From positions 32,771-96,770 of the IMG/VR virus record IMGVR_UViG_3300025141_000043: a stretch of DNA of 64,000 bases; one strand, 5' to 3'. This stretch comes from a virus. Shown here one piece after another: positions 16,575 through 25,200 of this stretch. A program made the translations under genes and the position numbers. Positions within the stretch are counted from its first letter, which is position 1. Every line of letters starts with the position of its first letter. Under the pieces are notes generated by a model. That model had not been told where the DNA came from and did not search any database. It saw only the letters and a list, made by a program, of their open reading frames with translations.

Positions 16575-17218
16575 CAAACCACCCGGAGTTCGTAGATGAC
16601 CTCTAGCGTACGCCCAGTCGTCTTGGTGAAGGGGTCGAAGGTCTTGTAGCCAACCGGAGCGGTCAGCTTAGCCGTGTCGAATGCCGTAGGACGCGGAGGG
16701 ATGTTGCTGTTGGCTGGATCACCGTCCGTGAAGCAGCCGAATTCAGTGAGTACGACTGGGCCGGCCAGGCTGATCTCTGTCTCGGCGTATTCTCGGATGA
16801 GCTGCACCGAGGTCTTCGGGGTACCCAGACTGACGGAGGGGAAAGTGGCAGGGACCTGAGCCGCTGCCAGGAACTCTCCTGCGACGTAGGGAACAGGATC
16901 CACCAGGCGAGCTACCGCAGCTACCTCAGGGGTAGAGCCGGTGCCTAGGCCGAAGTACAACAGAGCGTCATCACGATTCTTGGTACGCGTAGGAACCAGC
17001 GAGGCCAGGCTGATGGTCTCGACGATGTACTCACGACCCGTCAGGGTCCAGATGTTGTGTCCTTCCCGGCGGCTACCGGGAACGATCTTCCCCCGTTCCC
17101 GCATAAGGCACGAGAAGTGGCCCCCGATGGTGGGGCCGTCGTGGGGCGGGGGGTCAGGCGACGGACCACGGCCACCGAAGAAGAGCCTGTCTGCGATCCC
17201 TGCGAAGTCTTTGAACAT
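16574..17218 (-). CDS. Virion structural protein, possible fibre connector
   Basis: 214 residues, ATG with GAGG upstream. After a Pro/Gly-rich N-terminus the sequence holds REGHNIWTLTGREYIVE, then a beta-rich region with FGLGTG and, near residue 165, VVLTEFGCFTDGDP. This combination is familiar to me from beta-rich phage tail proteins of unknown exact role. It sits between two giant virion proteins with which it is co-translated. Adaptor or collar function is inference. Confidence 0.55.
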   Translation of the reverse strand: MFKDFAGIADRLFFGGRGPSPDPPPHDGPTIGGHFSCLMRERGKIVPGSRREGHNIWTLTGREYIVETISLASLVPTRTKNRDDALLYFGLGTGSTPEVAAVARLVDPVPYVAGEFLAAAQVPATFPSVSLGTPKTSVQLIREYAETEISLAGPVVLTEFGCFTDGDPANSNIPPRPTAFDTAKLTAPVGYKTFDPFTKTTGRTLEVIYELRVV

Positions 17219-17220
17219 TC

Positions 17221-20200
17221 TTACCTCACTACGCGGAGAAGCCTACCAGTTACCGCTCCAGCCGGAGCCGGAGCGTTCGTCAGGTCGAAGGTCGTGGCTG
17301 CGGTCACAGCAGAGATCACGTACTGCCCCGCATCGACTCCGTCCAAGATCTCAAAGAGATCCCCTGGATTCAGCTGGTTGTTCACTAGATCGCCTCCCAA
17401 GTACGTTACCGTATCTCCTGCGATGGTGAACGCTGAGTCGTCATCCAGCACCTCTACCGTGGCCGGAACCACGGACGTCTGCAGATCAGTCTCGAGGGTA
17501 AGGTCGTTCCCGGACACGCCAGCGACCTTGTATACACCGGAGTTGTCCCCTACGACCTGCACATAGTGACCTATCGCAGCGCCGCCAGCCTGGAAGTCGG
17601 TACCGGCAGAGGAAAGCACTCTGCCGCTGGCTGTGACGTCAGCGATGCCTGTCAAGGCACCTACTACTGCTCGAGGGCGCTCCATCACCAGCGTCAGCTG
17701 ATCCTTCAGGGACCAGTGCTTGAGCTGGTTGAGCAGCATGCCACCGCCCTCACCCAGACCCTTAGTACGTCGGATCTCCCAGTCTGCTCCGCCGTAGTTG
17801 GCAGGTGGGGGAGGGCGAACGTACAGCTCGGTAGCGCTAATCACGTCCAAGACCTGATACGTGCCAGCACTGGGCCCGTCCAGGATGCGGAGCTCGTCGA
17901 AGGTCTGTAGTAGCTCGAGGTCGAAGTTCTGGGCAGCGACGGAGACCTGGTTGCTCCCAGCCACCGTTGCCATGTTCTTCTGGCCGCTGAGGATGGGGTT
18001 GGTGCGGAGACACTCCCTCACGATGCTGTACACGGCAGATGAAGACGCTGCGGGAGTCGGGTCGATGCGGAGAGTAGTCCAAGGGAATACGCCGCTAGTA
18101 GTCTCCCAAGGATTCGGCCCAATTCCTGGATTGATCATCTCCGTGATCGTGTAGACCTCCCGGTTAGCGGTGTCCCAGATGATCAGCTTGTCACCTACCG
18201 CGACCCCCTCCGTGTAGAAGCCGTTCAGCCCGTCCACCACGGTGTTGACACCTGCTGACATGGTGAGCTCCGACCCATTCGTGATCTCGTACCCGGTGGG
18301 CCGGTACACGAAGAAGGTCTGAGCCGTGTCCGCCTGAAGCCCATCGACACCCGGAGCTGCGAAGGGGTAGGTGGTGTGCTGCTTGATCACCAGGTCGGTG
18401 TCAGAGCTAACGCTGTCTACCTCGTACCAGCCCGCGTTCTGCCCTAGAGGGATGTACAGCAGGTCACCTGCACGTACCAGGGGATCGTTGTGCCACACCG
18501 TCAATGCCGAGTAGGCGGGGTGAGGGGCGTTCGCTAGCGGGGCCTGGAACCCTCCTCGCACGGAGGACACGGTGGCCGTGGCTCCGGCACCGTCAGGCGT
18601 CACCAGGTCCCAGCCTGCGAACATCTGCCGAGACATGAGGGGAGGGGCCCCTAGGAAGTTCAGGTGGAAGCCTAGCCCGTTGTGGGCATCCAGCTGAGCG
18701 GTGGCCTCGATGGGGAAGATGTCGTCGGTGAGGTACTGCTTACCGTGGGTGTAGAGCGTGTCCTGGATCTCCATGTCATCGGTGAGCGGCTTCACCATCT
18801 TGGCGACCACATCGACCCAAGCAGGGTCGAACACCTTGACGAACTGGGCCGCCAGATCCAAGTCATCTGGGTTCACTACGTCGATGCTCGCTCGCAGAGA
18901 CCACCGGTGGTACTTCTGAAGCTCTGCGGACGAGGCGCCCTGGTAATACTCCCCCTTCCACCAATCGGGATCGTTCACGTAATCCGAGACGACGACCCCC
19001 TTGGACAGGGCAGCAAACCGCTCCACCGTATCCCCGACCTTGTATGTCTCCCCTGTCGCAGGACTGGTCTCGAGCCCTGCAAAGTCAACTACGTCGTCAG
19101 CATTCAAGGGCGGGAAGAAGTAGATCCTCACCAGCCCTGTGCCCACCCCATCATCATCCAGGTCTTCTACAAGGATCCTTCCCAACGAGGGCAGCCCGGT
19201 GTCGGGGTCCAGGGAGTAGTCCTCCTTGATGTCCAGGATCTGCCCCCGCACGTCAGCGACCGGCAGCCCTAGAAGGATCTGCACACCGAGGCGGATGTTG
19301 TCCTCCTTGGGTCCATTGGCCCAGGCGTACATGAGGCCCAGTACCGCTTCTCGGTAGGTGGTAGAGCTGGTGTTCCTGGAACTGAGATCCTCCTCGGAGA
19401 AGGAGACCATCATTCCGAAGTTGTCTTCGATGACCTCTGAGTTGTCCAGGAAGGTCACCTCCGCCCACAGCCGGTCAGGGGCAGGGGCAGTCACTGAAAA
19501 CGTGCCAGGAACGAAGCGAATGAACGTGCCAGACGTGTTCCGCTCCAGTGTGTACGGCAACGCAGTGTCAGTGAACAGGAAGGCGGCCCCCGTAAGAGAG
19601 TTCAACACCTGCAGCTGCGTCTCTGACAACACCTGGACTATGGTGTAGTCGAGCTCCAACACCTTCAACGTGTCGCCTATTCGGACGTTCCGGCTGAGGA
19701 ATCTTCCGGCTGCCGAGGTGAATGTCGGAGACCCTAGAGTGGTCGCACCATCTCGTCCGGAGAAGTCCATCTCCCCGTCAACTACGTACTCCAGGTTCTC
19801 CGTGAGCGACACCGGGATGTTGGGCACCTGTGTAAGCGCCCCATCCCGACTTGCCACGTGCACGTCTCCGTCCTGGAGCGACACGAAGGGGGTAGCGATG
19901 TACTCCCGCAGGCCGGGGATAGCTCGAGTCTTTTCGTCTACGAGGATGAGAGAATTCCGAATGATTCCCCGAGCAGCGACGTAGAAAGTGTGCCCCGCAA
20001 TCGTAACGGGCTCCCCGAACTCGACGGGGATGTTGTGGTACATGGCAGAGAACTGGTAGCTGCGAACTCCAGTATTCAGGGACGCAGCATCCCCCTCCAG
20101 GACCAGGTCCCCCAGCCCATTCCGAGTGGCTCCTGCTACCCCCAAGCTCTCCGCAAGCGCCTCAATCTCTACATCGGTAAGATCGAGTACAGCTCCGGGA

Positions 20201-21936
20201 GACACCGTGCCCGTAGTGATCTCGAACCCCAAACGGTTTCGATCCACGCCCACCACAGTACATAGAACCTCGGCCACCTTGCCTGTCGCGAGGTAAGTCA
20301 CCTCCGCGATCAACACATCGCCTGAGGAGACCCCAAGCTCTTCGAAGTTCAGGGAAGTGGACACCAACGTGTGAGGGATTCGCCATTCGGCCGCCGAAAG
20401 CCCTCCTGTGATCTCCTCACGATCTAGAAGAGCTAGAGACAGCGGACCCGGTCCTACAGGGGGAGCAGGCTGCGCTTCAGAATTCCTGACCCGACGGATC
20501 GTGTACGCCTTCCCATTGACTAGCAGGACTCGGCCCTCTGCAGTGCTGATGGTGGGAAGGGCGAAGGTCACCAATTGGGGGAAGGGGCCTCTCAGGGGCT
20601 GATCCAGGTAGTATCCGTCCCCTGCGGGGGTGATTCCGCTGATCGTGAAACGGCCCGAGTTCGGCGAACCGTACACGTCAATAGTCCTACCGACTGCCGA
20701 GGTGAAAGCGAACCTCTCCCCGGTACGGATCTCGTACGTTCCTAGAACGGTGCCCACCCCTCCCAGACTCTCTGTCCGCAAGGTCGTGAAGTCCTCGTCA
20801 GGTAGGGGCACGGCCACTACATCAGTGAAGGGGGAGTCGTCCTCGTCTTCTACGACCGCATTGGATGCGGAGATCAGGGTGAATGCGTGCGAGCCCGAAG
20901 CACTGAACGTCTGGGAAAGGCGCAATGAGTTGTTGTTGGGGAGTCCTCCGGCAACGCCGATAGCCTCGATACGGAACACGCCGCCGCCCACTCCGGAGGG
21001 CAATCGGATTCCGTCACCCACATCCAGACCTACGACAGCGCTGAAGTCCACTGTTGCTGACAGGGCCACGTCGCTACCCAGAACGACTGACAGGTCTCCT
21101 ACAGGTCCGGAGCCCAACACCTCTACTGCTGGCGCGGGGAACACTGTGGACCTTCGCAGGACGTAGCTCTGTAGATCGTTGCCTACTCGATCTATGACGT
21201 AGTTCCCAGCGTTGGTCCCGAGGCTGGTAAGCACTTGTAGGGTGCGGCCTGCATTCTCCTCTCTAACCGCACCCTGCAGAGCTACGAAGATACGGGAGTC
21301 CAGCACCACCCCGATCAAGGGCTCCCCTACTGCACCGGTAATGGCTGTAGACCCGTCCGCCCGGTTCCCGAAGTGGAAGTAGTGCTGCGAGGGTTCCAGA
21401 TCCAGTCGGGGCTCGTAGGCCTCCCATCGCCTCTGGTAGAGATCTTGAATGGAAACGATCGACTTGTTGTAGTCGGTCTGGAATACGTCGAGGAGCTCCG
21501 CAGCAGCTTGCTGCATGTAAGACGACCAGAGAACTGTCAGGGCGTCGGCGTCCTCTATCCCTGACCAAAAATCCCCCAACACCCGGAAGAAGAACTTGCC
21601 GTCGGGAAGAATGTCCGTGCTGGTGGGAGCCTGGATCAGACCTACGTTGACAACACTCTCTGCTCTAACACTGTCAAGGGTGCCGTCATTGACGACTAGT
21701 CCGACTACGTAAGGACCTCGGATGTCAGGCGAGTACGTGGCTACCCCATCCAGGATCTCTACCAGGTCTGCGTCTACCAGCCTCGAGCCCAGGGGGCGAG
21801 ACACGAATGACCAGGAGTACGTGAGCGCGTCACCGTCAGGGTCTACGCTGGCTCGGCCGTCCAGCCGGACGGTCACCCCCGTCACAGCACGCTGCTCGGC
21901 TGGACGGATTACGGCGGTGGGAGGTAGTCCAGGCAC
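17221..21936 (-). CDS. Giant beta-repeat virion protein with PKD-like N-terminus
   Basis: 1571 residues, GTG start. Residues 1-95 look like a PKD/Ig-type domain (LDGRASVDPDGDALTYSW, then VVNDGTLDS). A helical segment follows (about 115-175, FWSGIEDADALTVLWSSYM). Residues 860-1095 include YREAVLGLMYAWANGP and a hydrophobic LGLPVAD stretch, a pattern familiar from baseplate-associated proteins of large phages. Around these are at least nine copies of a beta module of the form G-D-x-[ILV]-x-[ILV]-x2-G-x2-A-G-x-Y-x-[VI]; clear ones lie at 1157-1175, 1247-1265, 1346-1365 and 1524-1543. It lies between the gpJ-like protein and the putative fibre, so it is probably a baseplate or fibre-base protein. 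No enzymatic motif seen. Confidence 0.65.
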   Translation of the reverse strand: MPGLPPTAVIRPAEQRAVTGVTVRLDGRASVDPDGDALTYSWSFVSRPLGSRLVDADLVEILDGVATYSPDIRGPYVVGLVVNDGTLDSVRAESVVNVGLIQAPTSTDILPDGKFFFRVLGDFWSGIEDADALTVLWSSYMQQAAAELLDVFQTDYNKSIVSIQDLYQRRWEAYEPRLDLEPSQHYFHFGNRADGSTAITGAVGEPLIGVVLDSRIFVALQGAVREENAGRTLQVLTSLGTNAGNYVIDRVGNDLQSYVLRRSTVFPAPAVEVLGSGPVGDLSVVLGSDVALSATVDFSAVVGLDVGDGIRLPSGVGGGVFRIEAIGVAGGLPNNNSLRLSQTFSASGSHAFTLISASNAVVEDEDDSPFTDVVAVPLPDEDFTTLRTESLGGVGTVLGTYEIRTGERFAFTSAVGRTIDVYGSPNSGRFTISGITPAGDGYYLDQPLRGPFPQLVTFALPTISTAEGRVLLVNGKAYTIRRVRNSEAQPAPPVGPGPLSLALLDREEITGGLSAAEWRIPHTLVSTSLNFEELGVSSGDVLIAEVTYLATGKVAEVLCTVVGVDRNRLGFEITTGTVSPGAVLDLTDVEIEALAESLGVAGATRNGLGDLVLEGDAASLNTGVRSYQFSAMYHNIPVEFGEPVTIAGHTFYVAARGIIRNSLILVDEKTRAIPGLREYIATPFVSLQDGDVHVASRDGALTQVPNIPVSLTENLEYVVDGEMDFSGRDGATTLGSPTFTSAAGRFLSRNVRIGDTLKVLELDYTIVQVLSETQLQVLNSLTGAAFLFTDTALPYTLERNTSGTFIRFVPGTFSVTAPAPDRLWAEVTFLDNSEVIEDNFGMMVSFSEEDLSSRNTSSTTYREAVLGLMYAWANGPKEDNIRLGVQILLGLPVADVRGQILDIKEDYSLDPDTGLPSLGRILVEDLDDDGVGTGLVRIYFFPPLNADDVVDFAGLETSPATGETYKVGDTVERFAALSKGVVVSDYVNDPDWWKGEYYQGASSAELQKYHRWSLRASIDVVNPDDLDLAAQFVKVFDPAWVDVVAKMVKPLTDDMEIQDTLYTHGKQYLTDDIFPIEATAQLDAHNGLGFHLNFLGAPPLMSRQMFAGWDLVTPDGAGATATVSSVRGGFQAPLANAPHPAYSALTVWHNDPLVRAGDLLYIPLGQNAGWYEVDSVSSDTDLVIKQHTTYPFAAPGVDGLQADTAQTFFVYRPTGYEITNGSELTMSAGVNTVVDGLNGFYTEGVAVGDKLIIWDTANREVYTITEMINPGIGPNPWETTSGVFPWTTLRIDPTPAASSSAVYSIVRECLRTNPILSGQKNMATVAGSNQVSVAAQNFDLELLQTFDELRILDGPSAGTYQVLDVISATELYVRPPPPANYGGADWEIRRTKGLGEGGGMLLNQLKHWSLKDQLTLVMERPRAVVGALTGIADVTASGRVLSSAGTDFQAGGAAIGHYVQVVGDNSGVYKVAGVSGNDLTLETDLQTSVVPATVEVLDDDSAFTIAGDTVTYLGGDLVNNQLNPGDLFEILDGVDAGQYVISAVTAATTFDLTNAPAPAGAVTGRLLRVVR

Positions 21937-21961
21937 TAGATGCTCGTGCTAGCCTTCAGGA

Positions 21962-22240
21962 ATGCTGGTTGAAATGACTGAAGAGGAGTTGTTGGCCGCC
22001 CTTGAGGGAGAGGAGTGCATCCTAGACCAGGTGGCTCAGCCCGGACTAGACGCTGTGAAGTCGGCAACCTGCCCGGAGTGCGGGGCTCGCCCCCTCCCCA
22101 TGGTTGATCCGCACAACCCTCTGCATGCATTCTTGCCGACATTCAACTACGTCGCCAACTGCCCGGACTGCGGGTGCCAGTTCAGCCCACAGAGCGGAGT
22201 GATACGGAAAGTAGGAGGGTTCAGCCCGATCATCACCTGA
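21962..22240 (+). CDS. Zinc-ribbon protein on the opposite strand within the late region
   Basis: Up to 92 residues; ATG at 21962 or at 21974 (the latter has AGGA at a better distance). CPECGARPLP and, 30 residues later, CPDCGCQF form a zinc ribbon, followed by a short beta end (SGVIRKVGGF). It exactly fills a 296-base gap between two minus-strand virion genes and overlaps the gpJ-like stop by eight bases. An isolated, oppositely directed small gene in a late operon is typical of a moron-type insertion. Function unknown. Confidence 0.7.
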   Translation: MLVEMTEEELLAALEGEECILDQVAQPGLDAVKSATCPECGARPLPMVDPHNPLHAFLPTFNYVANCPDCGCQFSPQSGVIRKVGGFSPIIT

Positions 22241-25200
22241 ACCTTGCTGCCGTGGTCTCTTGCGTGAGCTTCAACTGCTCCCCCGGCTCCGCCGCATCGC
22301 CCGAGCCAGAAGCTATCACAGTCCCTGGAATGAAGAAGCTGATCCGGTTGCTGCCGTTGAAGAAGTAAGGCTCGTCCCCTCCCAGGCGGTCCCGAGACCT
22401 GTTCCCTACCAGCCGCCGATTGATGTCGTGCGTAACGGCTACCAGGTAGATGTCGTGCGCCCAGTCGTTCGCCCCGTTGTTGTCCAACACCTTCTCGATC
22501 TGCGTTGCCAGGCTCAGCGGGTCTACAGGCGAGAGAAGGTTGATCGCTGACTGAATCTTCTCCCCCATCACTGACGGCGCGCTTCCACCGGTGTAGCGGA
22601 TCTCCGCACTGATGTACGACGGCAGGAAGTGCCTTCCTACAGGGTTGGCACAGACCGTTCGCTCCTTGGGAGAGATGAGGAATCTGTGGATCTGGTTCAC
22701 TAGTGGGGAGTGATCGTACTGAATCTGCAGGCTCTGTCCGTGCAGCGGAATCGTCTGGGTCAGACGATCTTCTCTTCCTATCGGCAAGAAGCTGGGGGAG
22801 AGCATGAGCTTCACTCTCTCGAGGGTGGAGAAGGTGAAGTTGGGATCCTCGACTTCGTAGTAGTACCCGTCTGCCTGGTACGTGCCGAACACTGCCTCGA
22901 ACCGCTGCTCGGCTGGGACGTTGTGCACCTCGTCGGTTCCGAGAGCCCGAACGGCCACGTCGAAGTAGTACAGGGCCCCTTCCCGCTGCGCCTCCATGCG
23001 GGTGGAGGAGATCCTCTGTACACCCGGACGCACAATGCGGAAAGGCTGGGCAGTCCCTGCCCGAGGTGTAGCTGCCGGGGCAGTGGGGCTCCACACGGAG
23101 AAGGTGGTGCCTGCCGTGAGAGAGGAGCCTACGTCCACTACCGTAAACCGCTTCGCCGTGCCCTCGTAGATCCGCACGGCCCTTGCTGCGACGAGCTCCG
23201 TGCCTCCAGCAGCGGTGGAGGGAGGATCGACTAGTGGGGCGGCGGTGATGGCCCAGATCACTGCATTGTCGTCAACGGTGAAACTGCCTGCAGGGATGTC
23301 AAGGTCTACGTAGTTCCCGCCTGCGTGTACAGCGGTGATCTCATATGACCCGTTGGACTGGGGCTCGTCCGACATCATGATCGTCAGGAACTTGCCCACG
23401 TCCGTGGACTGGAAGGGGTTCGAGTTGTCCCAGAACCGGGAAGGGAGCGCTCCTGAGCCAGCGTAGAAGCCTACGCCGCCACTCTTCTCGATCGACAGGG
23501 TCGTCTCCGTGAGAGGTCGGTCGAGCTCGAGCTGGTAGGCATTGACGATCTTGGTGACGACGTAGCCGCCCTTGTCTGCTCCACCCTCGATGAAGAAGAG
23601 GTCACCTACCTCCACCAGATCCCGCAGGTCTACAGTGGGGATCAGCGTACGCAGAGCAAGGGTGACGACATTGCTCCCGAAACGTGTGGTGAAGGCCGGA
23701 ATGTGGTCGGTGTCGTCAGTAGACGGGGCACTGGGTAGTACAAACACCTCCTCATGAATCTCGATCTCGTCCCGGTACTGCCGAATGCCCTCGAGGATGG
23801 GAGCGTCTCGGTCCGCTCCTGTCAAGGTTAGCGCCGTGAAGGTGTTGTCTCCGTTGATCGTTGCTGTTCCTACTGCCAAATCTCGAGGGTACGCCTGCGG
23901 CTGAGTAACTGCTGCCTCGTCTTGGGAAGGGATCACGGGATGCGGGTCGGCGTCGGGGTCGGCGCCGAACAGCACCTCCAACGCACCTACCGTGGTGGTG
24001 AAGAGGGTGGGCCTAGAGGCTGGTAGGACTACAGGGGTGGGATCTGGAGACGTGGTGGGATCGTAGAAGACAACGCACCTACCGCCGCTATCCACCTCTA
24101 CCGAGGTGGGCTCGGTGAAGTACAGCCGCATCGTGCCAGCACAAGTGGATGGACCAACGCAATACGGGACGCTAGACCCGTTCATGAGACCTGCGAAGAA
24201 CTCCGATGCCGTGAGGTCGAACGTCCCTGAGATGTCCATCCCCAAGGATTCCAGCGCCTCTAGGATCCACTTGAAGAATTCAACCAACACGTCGAAGGGG
24301 TCGGCGGGATCGCCATAGCTGTCGTAGCAGACGTCGAAGTCGGGAGCCTCGGGCGGAGAGGGAACGAGCGGGAACCCAAACGCGAACAGATCGCAGAAGG
24401 GCTTCCACGGGTCCACGGGGAACTGCCCTCGGATACCTACGGCGCACAGCTTCAGCACGGAGCGGAAGGCGTCCATGCCGTCTTCAAGCGAGCTGGTCAA
24501 GCTGATGAACTTCGCCTGATCTGCTGGCGACATGTTGACTAGGTCAGCCCTCGCAAAGCCCGTCACTGCCGCAGACAGGTCTACCGAATCCTCATCACCC
24601 GCCAAGGCGATCAGCAGGTTGATGAGACCGAAGACGTCCTGACCTTCCGCAGCTCCGGCAAGCATGGCCAAGCCGACGCCGCTTCCCAGAGGAGTGGTGT
24701 CGAGGGAGAGCTCGTAGACGCTAGCAACATCATAGCCCCCCGCATTCGGCCCATCAGTGAGCACGAGAGTGTCTCCCACCAGAGAGGAACACAGAGCCGG
24801 ACCGGTGCGGGGCAGCATGTTCAGGATGTCTGCCACCAGCTGCTGGGCTTCAGCGCTGTCTAGCGTGTCCGGCGTGCCCGACTTGATGAGCTTGAACCAG
24901 TCCGACAGCGCCCTGAACAACTTGACCAGGTCCACATCGGGCATGGCCATGAACAGGTTACTGCAGCAGCCGATCAGCTCCTTGGGAACACAGATCTCGA
25001 ACTGCACGAAGGGGGTGAGGCCATCGGTGAGGAAGTCCCCTGTGAGCAGGGTCATGTTCCAGTTGATGACCATCTTGTCGTCTTCGACTTGGAAGATGGG
25101 CGGAGTACCTGCGATGAAGGAGGGGAAGAAGGCTGCGATGGTCGTGGTGAGCCAGTCAGCTATCTCGTTGACGTAGTCCTGCCCCGTCGATGGAAGGCCC

